Positions 1 through 12,130 are shown, counted from the first letter of the stretch. The stretch: 64,000 bases of DNA from Rhabditoides inermis (GCA_963966185.1 CAWZYM010000076.1:557001-621000); one strand, 5' to 3'. Numbers and translations: made by a program. Notes: generated by a model not told the origin, from the letters alone.

Positions 1-26
1 GATTGAGTTGAATCGAGTGATCTCAC

Positions 27-308
27 CAGCGAGCAGCGGGCGCCCTCGACATTCAACTGCGTCTCGCCAGTCTGACTGGTGAGTGGAGGGAGTCCGAGGA
101 GGGAGGAGGGGAGGAGCAGGGAGCAGAACGAGAGCAGCTCCTGGAAGGGGGGTGGAGGGAGGAGGGAGAGAGGGAGAGAGGGAGAGAGGGTGAGAGAGAG
201 AGAGAGAGAGAGAAAGGGAGCTGCTACCTGTTGGCGACTGATGGTGTGCATTTTCTCGGCAGCCACTGCCTGTGTGATGCGCAGATGGGACGCCACAGAG
301 AAGAGAGC
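27..308 (-). CDS. Partial unrecognised gene, two candidate exons at window edge
   Basis: Two candidate minus-strand exons, 308-228 and 71-27. The first follows a good acceptor (TTTCCACAG), is 81 nt, fully open, and ends in CAG before a GTAGCA donor. The second follows CAGTCAG, is 45 nt and open, and ends before GTGAGA. Joined in phase 0 they encode about 42 residues, including ALFSVASHLRIT and AEKMHTISRQQ. The intron between them is rich in GA on the plus strand. I do not recognise the family, and the gene would continue beyond the left edge. It could be a chance pairing of open frames and splice-like sites, but the acceptor, donor and phase all agree. Confidence 0.35.
190..215. repeat. (GA)n microsatellite
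   Basis: An almost pure GA run inside the intron of the partial minus-strand gene. It is one of more than 15 GA/CT tracts in the window. Confidence 0.85.
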
Positions 309-595
309 CTGTGGAAATTAGTTATTTAAATTAGTTATTTAATTCATATTTATTAGCAACTACAAAAGATTTTGTTATCTCGAAATCATGCCGCTTTAAT
401 TGTATTGAAGCCCGCATATCCTGGGGCCTTTTGTGGGTCACCGAAGCTCATGTTGCAAGGATGCCTACAGCAAGTGGGACTAGCAGGGTCGATTCGGATA
501 CATTTCCATTCACCATTCACCTTTCATGTATCTCACGATCAGTTTTCATTTCATTCTGCCCTGTTTTGCACATTAATCAATTTCCCTAGTTCAGT

Positions 596-2293
596 ATGGC
601 GTTCTTCGATACGGCTCCGCCCGCCAAGAAACAACGCTGCGATGTAGACGAGGTATGGCGTAAGCAAATTATGGATTCCAGCCATTTATTGATTTCTTCA
701 GTCCATTCCTGCTCTGCCAACGGAATTGTGGCTGATGATCGCAGAGTTTCTCCCCGCATCCGCGCTCCCCGCCTTTCAAGTGAGTTCGTCTAGTACTGTT
801 GCAATGGCGAGTGACAGTTCTGATTCACCATGTTGTAGTGAAATGACATCATTTCACATTTCAGGCTGTGAGTGTCGCACACTGGCAGCTCGTCAAGCGA
901 TACCACGACCGACTACGGAAATACGAGGCTTGCGGATTCTGGATGAACCGATATCATGTAAGTGTCCCAATCAGAACTACATCTGACAGCATTCTAGGGC
1001 GGACTGGAGATACTGGGTCATTTCGAAGCGCATGACTGTATGGATACGAAGCACTGGTAAGCGGTGGAGACTTGTATGGATATTTATCCATTTGTTAGGT
1101 CTCTCACTTTCGGCGAGGATGAGGTGAGAGTGGAGCGAAGTGTGCGGAGAAACGGATCCCAGGAGGTCAAGCACACGTCTACCGTCTCATTCGCCCACCT
1201 CAACATTCGACAATCGTTCGAACCGATCCTGAACAGCGTCTTTGACAAGGTCGAATCGTCCGTGGAACTGTCAATGGTGAGGTTCACTCTGCATTTGGTT
1301 GAATGATTCTCTGTGTGAGTATGAACTACGATTTGAGAAGTTGTATTTGAAGATGAACCTGCCCCCATCCGATGTGGATCTGCTGTCGCTGGTTATCCAC
1401 AGAGTCGACGATCTGGTGGTCCGCGATTTCCAGAACGACTCTTTAGGTGGGCACTTATTCAAGGGATCCATCCAATGGATTTGTTCAGCCCGTCTCCCTA
1501 GCCTTTTTACCATCAGCACACCCTCCCACATTGAGATCACTGTCACCGACAAGTCAAAGGTGCCGGGTGAGTCGAATAATTCATTCAAATGGAGAGAGTA
1601 TATGTGTGGAAACGCGTTTTCAGAAGACCTCTTTTCCGCGTTGGACATCTCGAAACTCAAGAAGTTGGAAGTGCGGCTGGAGGAAGAAGCGGTATACTCA
1701 GAGGAGGAGGTTCAGGGAGAGGTCAGTACTCTATTGTCGTCAACACGGCTCGATAGCAGGTCGACAAAGTTGAACAGATACTGTCGCACAGAAGCTACCG
1801 TAACCCATCCACTGGCAATGTGCCAACTCAAGAATCAGGACGTGCACAACAACTTCAGGTCGGTCCGATCGATCTCAATGTCACCGATGATTGGCTGTTC
1901 CGCTTTGCTGGTTGGAATCTGCGCCTCTCTGACTACTCCACTACTCTCATCTCCACACAAACCGTCAACACCATTCTCAAAGTACGTTTGTGTACCATTG
2001 ACATGGGTGACCTAATGTGTTTCTAGGAGTTGCAAAGTGGGCAGCGCAAGGTGGGAGTATGCGACTGGCGGCGGTATCCCTTCATATGCGATGCTGTCGA
2101 TGTATGTCTGATTTGAAGTTTGAACATTGTCTCTGTGTTACAGGAAGCTGTCGATCTTGTGTTCGCAGACATGTCCTATGAGTACATGGAAGAGTTTGAC
2201 AAGTTCACCTTCCCCACCCCCACTGGAATCCACTACCTCTTTCTCGACCGGAAACAACAGGGATACTGGAACGTGCAGTACTCGCCACGTTGA
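596..2293 (+). CDS. F-box protein, tandem copy 1
   Basis: Multi-exon gene. Exon 1 is 596-652 (MAFFDTAPPAKKQRCDVDE, then a GTATGG donor). Exon 2 follows ttcttcag and carries the F-box core LPTELWLMIAEFLPASALPA. F-box proteins join substrates to SCF ubiquitin ligases through Skp1. Later exons encode AVSVAHWQLVKRY, GGLEILGHFEAHD, FGEDEVRVER, LPPSDVDLLSLVIHRV, an acidic stretch near 1690-1720, and VTDDWLFRFAGWNLRLSD. The last exon ends WNVQYSPR then TGA at 2291-2293. About ten exons are needed, all with GT-AG introns; one donor is GTCAGT at 1721. The region after the F-box matches no substrate-binding family that I recognise. The start is the first Met before the KKQR motif, shared with copy 2. 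A possible acceptor, ttcag, lies directly upstream of the ATG. aataaa signals follow at about 2355. Confidence 0.8.
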
Positions 2294-3007
2294 AAACTCA
2301 TTCATTGCATTATTGTTGTTTGTTTTGTTAGTGTATTTTAAATAGTACGCATAGTAAATAAAATCGTGTCAACTCAAAATGGATTTGCAATGGGTGGTAG
2401 TGGAGTGAGAAGGATGGGGGTGGAGCGAGGAGGAGGGGTGAGGAGTAGGAGTGGCGCTTTACAAGTTCAGGTTATGAATATTGAACTAGAGATGCGTACC
2501 ACATTTAGATGTGTTTATCGAATACCACGATTTTTCGAGTACGACGACATTTCGAATTCCCGTCATTGAAGACGTTTTAGGCAATAAAATGGTATGTGAT
2601 GTAACCTCACTTTTTACCCAGAAAGTGGTCAAAATTGATTTTTTCTTCGTTTTCATATTATGTTTTTTGGTTGTTTTCATTATATATCATACTATCTATC
2701 ATTATCTATTTACCGTTTTTCATTCAGTATAGTATTTATTTCAAGTGAAATAATACAACAGTTTTTGGTGTTGCGAAATCATCCTGCTCAGCAGCAATAC
2801 GTAGCGTGCGTTGCATTGATTTACCTGTTTACATATCCTGAGGCCTTGTGTGGGTCACCGAATATCATGTAACAAGGATGCCTCCAGCAAGTAAGACTAT
2901 CACGGTGGACACATTGCCACTAACTCATACCATCTTGAATGATAGGCCGTTTGATAAAAACTTTTGTTATATTTCACATTTTTTCTGACCAATTTGCCTT
3001 GTTCAGT
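2294..3007. other. Intergenic spacer between F-box copies, itself part of the duplication
   Basis: There is no convincing gene here. The right part (about 2770-2935) resembles the region upstream of copy 1 (about 372-500): both contain tgcgaaatcat/tcgaaatcat-like words, a TATCCTG(A/G)GGCCTT stretch, TGGGTCACCGAA and CAAGGATGCCT. The left part (about 2355-2450) resembles sequence downstream of copy 2 (about 5755-5840), including aataaa followed by tcgtgtcaactca and GCAATGGGTGG. The duplicated unit therefore included the promoter, the gene and the 3' flank. Confidence 0.6.
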
Positions 3008-5606
3008 ATGGCGTTCTTCGACGCGGCTCCGCCCCTCAAGAAACAACGCTACTATGTAGACGAGGTATGGCGTATGCAAATCATGGATTCCAGCCATTTA
3101 TTGATTTCTTCAGTCGATCCCTGCTCTGCCAACGGAATTGTGGCTGAGGATCGCGGAGTTTCTCCCCGCATCCGCGATTCCCGCCTTTCAAGTGAGCACT
3201 GGCTTGGAGCAAGGTTTTCATTGCATTTTTCAGGCTGTGAGCGTCAAACACCGGAACATTGTCAAGCGATACAGCCATCGACTTCAGAAGTTCCGCATAT
3301 TGGGATTCTTTATGAAACGATGTCATGTAAGTTTTCAACGTGTCAATGCTGTGTAATCTAGTCACATTCTAGAGCGGACTGCAAATAGAGGGACATTTCC
3401 ATCGCGATAGGAGTGCAATTGACTGGTAAATAGCGTGCATGTATTCATAGTTATTCTTTTTTAGGGTTAGGAAGCTGACTTTGGGCGAAAGTGAGGTGAA
3501 GGTGGAGCGGGGTGAGAGGAGGATGGAATCCAGGGAGGTCAAGTACACATCGGAAGTCTCATTCTCCCACGACAACTTTCGAGAAACATTCGAGCTCATC
3601 TTCAACAGCCTCTATGACAAAGTCAATCCCTCGGCGTATCTGTTAATGGTATGATTCACTGTACGTGATACCAGAAACATGGTCATCATTATTGTATTCA
3701 GGAGGACCTGTCCCCGTCTGATGTGGATCTGCTGTCACTGGTTATTCACAGAGTCAGCCATCTGTGGGTCCGCAATGTCCAGAACGACTTTCTGGGTAAT
3801 AAGCACCCATTCAAGTGATCCCTGCGATAACTTGATTCAGCCCGCCTCCCTAGTCTCATCTCCATCAACGCACTCTCCCGTCTTGAGATCACTATTACCG
3901 ACAAGTCAAAGGTGCCGGGTGAGTATCAAACTTGCCATTAACCTCTTTCAGAATCGATTCATTTCAGAAGATCTCTTCTCCACGCTTGACATGTCGAAAC
4001 TCGAGGAGCTGGTAGTGCAGCTGGAGGAGGAGGAGCTGGAGGAGGAGCAAAGTCACACAGAGGTCGGTTCCCATATTGTCGTCTGCTGGTGGGACCGCAA
4101 ATGGAATCCACTCTTTCCACGAGCGACGGGCGGGTGGTTTGACAAAAAGCAGAACCCATTGGATAGCGTTTTCATTCGACAAGACTTTGCGTGGGTACCC
4201 AGGACCGAATCCGCTGACCGCTGCTTACTATGCGAGAGCGTTACCACTACTTGGTCATGTGAGAAGATCCGCAAAATAGAAACGTGAACGCGAAGAAAGG
4301 GCAACCTGGAACGTTCAGCAGTACATCAGTACATCAGTACATCAGTACATCAGCAAAATGACATCATATGACGTCACGAGTACATCACATGACGTCATGT
4401 GATGTACTGATGTACTTTCTTTTATTTTTCGCGAACTGGTCCGATTTTTTTATGCTTGAAACCCTTTTTTACGGCGTCACGCGGGCACTTTTCGATCAAT
4501 CAACGTATAGTTTTCCATATTTTCTATAAGCATTGATCACCAGTGGTTCATTGTGATGCACAACTAACCACATAATTACTTTGTATTTAAAAAGTGTAGG
4601 CAATTGTTAGCATATCCGATCACTTGAGCATTTCCAAATGCTAACAATGGACTACATTATTTGAATACAAAAAATTATGTGGTTGTGCATCACAATGAAC
4701 CATTGGTGATCAATGCTTAGAAATATGGAAAACTATACGTTGATTGATCGAAAAAGCCCGCGTGGCGCCGGAAAATAAATAAGGGTCCCAAGCATAAAAT
4801 AAAATCGGACCATTTCGCGAAAAATAAAAAAAAATGCATCAGTACATCACATGACGTCATGTGATGTACTGATGTACTTTTTCCCAGGTTGCCCAAAGAA
4901 AGTAAAATCTACACGGGCCGTGGATAATATTGTGTCGACTAGAGCACGATTATTCTTTACTCGAAAAATGCTGAGCGAGCTAGTTCCGAGCTTGATACAT
5001 GAACTAGAGTTTCAGGTCGGTCCGATCGCTCTCAATGTCACCGATGATTGGCTGTTTCGTTTCACGGGTGACCAGTTGCGTCTCTCGGTCTACTCCACTA
5101 CTCTCATCTCCACACAAGCCGTCAACACCATTATCAAAGTATGTTTGTGTACTATTGTAATAGATATCGCTAGAGCATTGCAGTAAGCGGTATGTCACAA
5201 ACATGTGTCGGTTTGACCTAGTACGTATTTCCAGGAGCTGCAGAGTGGTGAGCGCGAGGAATTGCTCGAAGGATCGCGCTTCCCGTTCATTTGCGACGCT
5301 CACAACGTTGCCGTACGTATCCTTCACTGTCATTTTTTGTTTGTTTATTCGTTAGAATCAAGTATCCTCTAATTTTATAACAACATAGCGTTCATGGATC
5401 ACAACGAATAATGGGTTGTATCGTGTGTCTACATTCTGTTGCAGGAAGCTGCAAGGCGCGTATTGGAAGGCGTCTCTCATTCGTGTCATTACAACGACGA
5501 GGCAAAGATGAACGAGTACTCCTTCCACACTCCCTCACATACCCGCTACCACTACCTCGCCCTGTACCAGAAACAACACGGCTACTGCATCGCGCAGTTC
5601 AGTTAA
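3008..5606 (+). CDS. F-box protein, tandem copy 2
   Basis: Paralogue of the gene at 596, with the same exon order. Exon 1 encodes MAFFDAAPPLKKQRYYVDE; exon 2 has the F-box core LPTELWLRIAEFLPASAIPA. Then come AVSVKHRNIVKRY, SGLQIEGHFHRDRSAIDW, a FGESEVKVER exon, LSPSDVDLLSLVIHRV, an acidic Glu-rich stretch (about 4010-4060) and VTDDWLFRFTGDQLRLS. The last exon ends YCIAQFS then TAA at 5604-5606. All exons I could align to copy 1 are open, so this copy looks intact. It is longer only because the intron at 4063-5015 holds a palindromic element; the same intron in copy 1 is about 138 nt and uses the same donor-acceptor positions. The protein is diverged from copy 1 at many residues, so the duplication is not recent. 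A role as an SCF adaptor is inferred from the F-box alone. Confidence 0.78.
4316..4880. mobile_element. Palindromic foldback/MITE-like element in an intron of F-box copy 2
   Basis: A long imperfect inverted repeat. The left arm (about 4379-4590) and right arm (about 4655-4874) match closely when one is reversed; shared words include TTTCGCGAA, GATCAATCAACGTATAG, TTTTCCATAT and GGTTCATTGTGATGCACAA. Each outer end is a perfect palindrome centred on TGACGTCA: 30 bp at 4379-4408 and 38 bp at 4837-4874. A run of four to five ACATCAGT-like units precedes the left end. No coding capacity is visible. The structure suits a non-autonomous foldback or MITE element; I cannot name the superfamily because the exact outer boundary and target duplication are unclear. 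Confidence 0.75.
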
Positions 5607-5703
5607 TTGTGAACACTGTGCACATACACTCTACTACTGTAGTGTTCGCGTATAATGCACTGTTGTAAAATAACCATTGACAACTCACACTCCATTCATT
5701 CAT

Positions 5704-6543
5704 TCATCCATTGTATTGGTTTTCTTCGTGAACATTCAAATAAAGTAGTTCTTGAATAAAGTCGTGTGAACTCACGATGGCGATAGCATCTGCAATGGGT
5801 GGGAGGGTGAGTGGAGGAGGGGTGAGATGGGGGAGGGAGTGGGTGGCATTCGACGATAACACAGTCGCCACTCCCTCCGGGCGCGCCAAGCACACCACCA
5901 ACACGGAACTGCCCATCTGCACGGTTGTTTGTTACTTTGTTTTCCTACTTGTTCACATTTACCCACCACAATGATCTCATAGGGCAGAGGTGGTCCGCAC
6001 TTCTGCCGGAAGATCGGGTCCAGCGCGTACTTGCCTGAGTAATGCGAGAAGGTGAGAAATACTTTGTAAAGATAACACTGAAAACGTACCTATGAGCAGC
6101 ATTGAAAGGGAGACGAGGGATAGAATGACAGTGTGTGGAGAGACGGATGAAACACACGAGACAACGCTCTGCAAAACATAAACTTCACGAAACATTTCCG
6201 TAACCACAGACTCACCATGTGCCAGAAATCGTTGCATTTGTGTGGATCCAGCGGGAAAATGTCCTGAAGTATTCCAATTTGAAGTGTTTTCGGAAATAAT
6301 GAAGACAAGTTGTATATACCTTTAGCAATATCACAACGAGTCGCACGTACAATCCTGGAAAAAAACATGGTTTGGTACTTGCGACTGAAAAAAATCGATA
6401 CCTATAGTGAACCCGGAAATCATTTGGTCCGGAAGAAAGTCGAGAATCCAGTCAGTCGAAAGGGCGTGCATTGCAAACTGTAAAGGTAGATAAATGAGGA
6501 AGAGAGTGGAGGACAGAGAGATGGAGAGAGAGGAGGGAGAGAT

Positions 6544-6585
<42 letters not shown>

Positions 6586-8774
6586 GCCTACCAGAATGAG
6601 CGCCGCTACGAACATAGTGTACTGTAAGTCGGCCTCGGTGGTAGAAGCGAGCACAGAGAGCATACCAAAAGCTCCTGAAAAGTTATACTTTTGAAACAAA
6701 ACAAAAACCATAGCCAAGGATATACGTCTTTTTTCAGAAGCCATAGAAGCCAATTTCACATCAAACTAGATACATTTTTTTCTTACAAAATGAAAAAAAC
6801 GTCATCGCAATTTATCGCATGAGAATCTGATTTGAATAACGGAAGTGACTTATGCGGAAAAAAAGCAATGACTGAGTGAGGAGTGGGGAGATTAAACATT
6901 GGCTCGCAAAAAAGAGCGAGAAGAGCAAGAGCGCATGATGAGATGAGACAGATTACAGAAACACACTCGCTTCTTTCTGCAGGTGATACAAAGCATGAAA
7001 TGACACGTACCATACGTGGATCTATGACTTCGTACGCTGCACGTACGTCACGTACCTATGCTGGAGTGGCGGCTGGATCCGAATACGACGTATACGATCT
7101 GTACGAGGATGAGCCCCCAGCAACCGAGAATCGGCTCGCGAGAGGACACCAGACCAGAGGCCAGGCCTAGGCAATACATATATATTTTTGGTTCGAAATT
7201 CGGTGATAATTTTTTGATTTGTTTTTCTCTGAATTTGGTCATATAAATGTTGAACTTTGCAGCAGATTACATAAGGTAAAACCACTGAATAATTACTAAA
7301 GAAATCTTTTATGAAAATGAATCACGAATCATGAATGTTCCAGAAAAAAACACAAAAAGTAGCACAAACCTTGTGGGATGAACAACAGCGCGAGTAGCAG
7401 AGAGCCCACGAGGTCCTTCGGAATCTCCTAAACATCGATCGATTATTGATCGATAGTCGATTCTCGAGGTACCCTCTTGAGTTCGTATTTGGGTATCCAT
7501 CGAAGTGTGGGGAAGAGTTGTCGGGGAGAGTAGCGGGCCGTCCAGTTGTCACACACCCGACGACGCAGCTGCGACTGCAACAACCAGTCCACACTCAATA
7601 AGCATTTCATCACATTTCAAATACGTACACTTTGTGATTTTGTATAAATACATAATCACATACGTGTAAAATTGGCAAAAAATGAAAAGACCCACTATCT
7701 CACCCATGGGGAACAGACCACGAACGAGTGGTACGGTAACTAAGAGCACAGTCAAATTTGAAAGAAAGTAAAACACGAACGGTAGCAGGACTTGAACCTG
7801 CGACAGATCGCACTCCCCAGATTGCTAGGTTAACAGATAACCGACTGCGCTATTTAGGACGTGGCATGATCCTTTGTTTGAGCGATGATCTACTGCGCGC
7901 TTGTGATTTTTGTGAAGAAAAGTATACAATAATGAGACACAAACATGAGGGACGATTTTATTGTTTTCGAAAACATACGTTTCAGCATACTCTACGTCCG
8001 CTGTTTTGCTGAAACGTTGCTACCGTAGCAATGTGCCTGCGAATCATAACTTGTGTAAGATTCAGTCAATAATTTGGGCTTTTTGTCCACAAACGTGTAT
8101 GAGGTTGATAAGAGCAAAGGGACGGAAAACAGGAAAAGGAAATAGCTGTTCGTTGCTCACCTTGGCACTGTTCTGTTGTGCCAGCTGTGGCCGGGCCGAG
8201 TTCCGCCGCAGAAACCCGTACCGCATGTCGAACTCTTCCTTAAAGGGAGTGTACGCTCTGATTCTGGTTACGAAACACATCATGGAACGTTTATCTACTA
8301 TATGTTTGGAATGTTTTGCCACGATATAGGGATATAGCTTTTCAATTCATACAAAAATATTTTAAAAAAAATATTATTTTGAAATTTCGCAAGACGTCAA
8401 GAGGCGCTTTCGGTAGAATTATTTAATAATTTGCATATTTTAAGAAGTGATTATTATTGAACGAAATGTGCATCAATCATCATAAGTTATTTCTATAAAA
8501 AGCAAATAATCCTATCATTGTGATTGTGATTGTCATATTCAGCTATAACGATTCCGGATAAATACTTGACTTGACTTGGCAAATAATACAAATTTCTTAT
8601 GTTTGAAATGTGGCGTTCAGAGGTTACACTACCTTTGATAAACATGTTTTATAAAACTTGGAATTCATTCATGATCAAACAAATTCAAAACAATCAACGA
8701 ACCTGTGTAGTGGCTTTGGGCGGATGTGCGGTTCCCAGTAAGGATACCGCGTCCAACCGCGATACTGTATCCAT
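5704..8774 (-). CDS. SLC26/SulP-like anion transporter, C-terminally truncated
   Basis: Minus-strand exons in SulP order. Near 8280-8160 is RAYTPFKEEFDMRYG (like the N-terminal motif of SLC26). Near 7740-7705 is VPLVRGLFPM, then IPKDLVGSLLLALLFIPQG (about 7425-7370, first transport segments). Next is SGLVSSREPILGCWGLILVQ with FGSSRHSSIGT (about 7170-7040), FGAFGMLSVL (about 6690-6590), FLPDQMISGFTIG (about 6470-6410), QIGILQDIFPLDPHKC (about 6280), hydrophobic SVSPHTVILSLVSLSMLLIG (about 6150-6090) and KYALDPIFRQKCGPPLPYEI (about 6040-5970). The last exon, 5916 to 5704, gives PPLTLPPIADAIAIVS and stops soon after. Family members continue with further membrane segments and a cytoplasmic STAS domain, which are absent. 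Only about 200 bp separate the stop region from the convergent F-box gene, so no room remains. The first exon (MDTVSRLDAVS at 8774) is uncertain. It may be a pseudogene or a shortened paralogue. Confidence 0.65.
6547..6582. repeat. (GA)n microsatellite in an SLC26-like intron
   Basis: About 17 consecutive GA units between two transporter exons. On the gene's own strand this is a CT tract that starts shortly after the splice donor. Confidence 0.9.
7771..7860 (-). repeat. tRNA-like / tRNA-derived SINE fragment
   Basis: On the minus strand the segment has an A-box-like block (TAGCGCAGTCGGTTA) and a B-box (GGTTCAAGTCC) at tRNA-like spacing. No clean cloverleaf forms, because the anticodon arm does not pair well. 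Its framework (CCTAAAT-GCGCAGT ... GCAATC ... GGTTC-A-TCC ... TTTT) resembles the two copies at 33.0-33.5 kb. I therefore call it a tRNA-derived repeat, or a decayed tRNA gene, rather than a functional tRNA. It lies in or beside an intron of the SLC26-like gene. Confidence 0.5.
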
Positions 8775-9386
8775 AATCTGAATATACTGTAGGTTACAAT
8801 TATATATAATTATATAATATGACGTCATCGAGAAGTGTGCATAAAAACAGATGAATCGATACGCGAAGGAATGCGGAGTCTGGAAAACACAGAGCATCTC
8901 GCGATAATCTCCACATACACGCAAATCATACGACCGGATAAATGATAAGCTCGCTTGAGGGGATTTCTCGCGCCGTCTCGCTGCTCTCTCGCCTCCCCAC
9001 ACTCTCTCGCTTCCTCCTCTCTTAGCCGTTTACTAAAGAATGCAATATGGATGTTCATTGTTCGAGTGAGTAAGACTAATAGCTGCATTCTGTATTATGT
9101 GTCTCTCATCTTGTTGATTGCACATTCTACAATACTGGAATGCGTGATCGTTTAAAGTCCCCTCCTTTCCTCTCGTTTCCCTCTTGGGAATTTGCACCAT
9201 AGTCATCTCTCATCCACAATTCAATTGACTACCACCGAAATAGATTGTCGACAGAAGTTTGACATGAACTCCGCTAACTAAACATCATATATGCTATAAT
9301 ATATTGTTATTCTATGCGTTGTTGCCATATCGAATTCATTACATAGACATAATCATATGAAGTTTGTTCGTTTACTGGTGACGGTG

Positions 9387-9388
<2 letters not shown>

Positions 9389-9447
<59 letters not shown>
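9389..9447. repeat. (TA)n microsatellite
   Basis: An uninterrupted AT dinucleotide run of about 29 units, the only long TA tract in the window. It could extrude as a cruciform. Confidence 0.95.
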
Positions 9448-9452
<5 letters not shown>

Positions 9453-9992
9453 ATACACCACACATCACAAACACCTCTAGCAGAAATCGATATGCAGATA
9501 TGCAAAATATTGAGAGAATGCGTCATAGGAATCATCTAATCCATATTTCTTCCAATCAGTATAATTTGCCACATTGCCATTGGTGAAAAATCTTCTCACA
9601 TCCGATTTCGAGACAAAAACAACGCAATTTAGTTTCCGTAGAGGATTTTTGTGTTATAGAACATCAAAAAATTTTCACGCAAAAATACAGTTTTGATAAT
9701 AAAAAATGACGCATTTTCAAATCTCTGCATACAAAACGCCGACCTCTTCAAACTCTAACAACATTCACAAAGAATAGAGATGCAATGCATACGTAAATGA
9801 TGTGAGCGGATTGTCAATTCATCCCACTTGCCAGAAACAACACGAGAGAAACAGGGAAATTGGCGCAATGGACGGTCGAGAATCCCTCGGAGGCGAGAGA
9901 GAAAAACAGAGCGGGGGAGAATCTAAGCTGTGAGCTCCAGAGGGCGTCACATTTCAATTAGTATAGGCAGGATGGATGAACACACTCTATCC

Positions 9993-9996
<4 letters not shown>

Positions 9997-10058
<62 letters not shown>

Positions 10059-10060
10059 AA
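9997..10060. repeat. (GA)n microsatellite
   Basis: GA dinucleotide tract broken by a few AA interruptions, in intergenic DNA. Confidence 0.9.
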
Positions 10061-10441
10061 GGAGGGGAGAGGGAGATTACGAGCGAGGCTGTGCTTCGTG
10101 TCATTGATGAGTCGAGGAAGATTGCACGAGGATGGCAGATGAGCGTCTTGGAGCCATTGGAAAACGTGAGAACGCGACGCTTTGCGAGTCTTTCAAAACC
10201 AGTCAGGTGAAACCGATGTTAATGTACTCATCAGCTCGTCATCATATATCCCTAAAAGTGCTTCGCCCATCCCACCAAACCCAATTATTTGCTCAATAAT
10301 TCGGCTGTATCGAGCATGAATATTCTATCACACCTCACATGACTTGGCAATTGAAAGGAAATTGCTGAGCACATTCGATCCACTAATCTACTACTTTCAC
10401 ATTCCTATCTCTCATCAACACCCCATATCCCCCCTCTTCCG

Positions 10442-10447
<6 letters not shown>

Positions 10448-10502
<55 letters not shown>
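10448..10502. repeat. (CT)n microsatellite
   Basis: About 27 CT units without interruption, in intergenic DNA. Confidence 0.95.
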
Positions 10503-10505
<3 letters not shown>

Positions 10506-10730
10506 CTCATCTCCATGTCATGTCTCCTCAACAACTCCCACGCTCATCACTCTTGCTCTTGAATAAATAATTTTATTATACAACAAAACATAAACTAAAA
10601 ACAACGCAACCACAAAACCGGAAATTGACATCGAAACGTGGTTCAAATCTTGTTCGAAGGCAAGTTGACAATAGCGAGCTGAAAAGAAAACAAATTAGAA
10701 ATGCACACCTCTACCTACCCTTTAGACTCT

Positions 10731-12130
10731 TTAGAGTGAAAACAAATAGCCTTTCCCTCCCTCTCTCCTTCTCTCTCTCCCTTGCCCTCTCCCTCCCTCT
10801 CTCTCTCCCTCTCTTGCCCTCTCCTTCCCCCCCTCTCTTTCTCCCTCCCTCACTCTCCACCTCCCCCCTCCCTCTCTCTCTCTTTCCCTTGCCCTCTCCC
10901 CCTCTCTCTTTCTCTCTCCCTCCCTCACACTCCCTCCCTCTCTCACCTTGCTCTGTACACTGGGCTCTATTCCGAGCGCCTTGCATAGGAAGTAGTAGCT
11001 GGCCTCGTTGCTTTCCCGAATCGCCGTCGCACCGCGGAAGCCGTGGCCCTCGTCTAGACATCTCTCTCTCTCTCTCTCTCTCCTTCCCCACTCACTCTCC
11101 CACATGAGCAGTCCAGTCGTCACTCCGGCAGCACTCAGCTTCTTGAACATGTCCACAGATTGCGCCGGCGGAACAACCTAAACTACCGTAACCAAAATCC
11201 ATCTACCGTATATCCAAAAGCTACAATAACCCCTACCGTATCCTCGAGTCCGTGGAGGAAGGCGATGGGAGTGCGCAGTTTGTCGACGTGCTTGATGGGA
11301 GAGCGTTCATCGTACAGCTCACGCTCGTCCGGGTACTGTAGATAGGGAAACACAGTAACCGACATTACAGTACCCCCTATACCTTGCCGATGAGCGACTC
11401 GTTGTAGCCGCGCTCAAACTTGTGCGTATCCTGAACACAACCGTCATCATACCGTAATCTAGGAACACCCATGTACCGTATACCTTTGCCAGCCCGTCGA
11501 GGTCGGCGACTCCGTATATGGAGACGGCGGCGGAGAAGACATTCGAGTGGAGGAGGGCAGAGAGGACCAGGTAGCCGCCGGCAGACGAGCCCATGATGCA
11601 CACCTGGCAGAGGGAACAAGACGTCACAACACATCCGTGTTCAAACCCCTCTCGTCCAATTGAACACACCTTGCTCTTGTCGACCAACCCCTGCTCGATC
11701 AGCGCCGTCGCCCCGTTGATCATGTCGTTCCTGTCCACCACACCCCAGTTCTTCTTCAGACTGAAACGAGCACGATGACGTCACACAAGTTCAAGTGCGC
11801 ACCTGTGTCTGAACGCGCTGCCAAAACTGGTGCTGCCGCGGTAGTTGACGTCAAACACGGCAAAGCCTGCAACAATTTCACTCTTTCTCCTCTCCCTCTC
11901 TCTCTCCCTCCCTCTCACCCCTGCTGGTGAAGAATTGTTTCTTGATGTCTAGCGTGTTCCAGGCGACCCCGGTCGGCCCTCCGTGTCCCAGCAGGATACA
12001 CGGAGGCAGAGCGCCCTCAGGGCCACTGTAGCCACCGTTCTGAACATCGGACATTGTGAAATCAGTGAGGCATTCAAGACAAGAGCTTGGGAGTTGTTGA
12101 GGAGACTCAATGAAGATCAATGGAAGAGAG

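Larger units (their letters stand above)
8775..10730. other. Gene-poor interval with microsatellites
   Basis: I see no supportable gene. The interval is A/T-rich with in-frame stops in all frames. It holds a (TA)n run at 9389-9447, (GA)n at about 9997-10058 and (CT)n at about 10448-10502. It separates the 5' end of the SLC26-like gene from the 3' end of the S9 peptidase gene. Confidence 0.6.

Noticed and set aside
5704..5922. Separate small gene at the SLC26-like 3' end
   Set aside because: The frame continues in phase from the upstream transporter exon and carries the expected PPLTLP-like block, so it is treated as the last exon.
7771..7860. Functional tRNA-Asn (a GTTAAC word is present)
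   Set aside because: With GTT as anticodon the five-base anticodon stem does not pair, and the D and variable regions do not fit. Better explained as a tRNA-derived repeat.
10711..11107. Long frames of Arg-Glu or Ser-Leu repeats over GA/CT tracts (also at 9930, 12418, 13131, 33432 and similar)
   Set aside because: Translations of dinucleotide repeats in introns or spacers; they have no protein-like composition and overlap real exons on the other strand.
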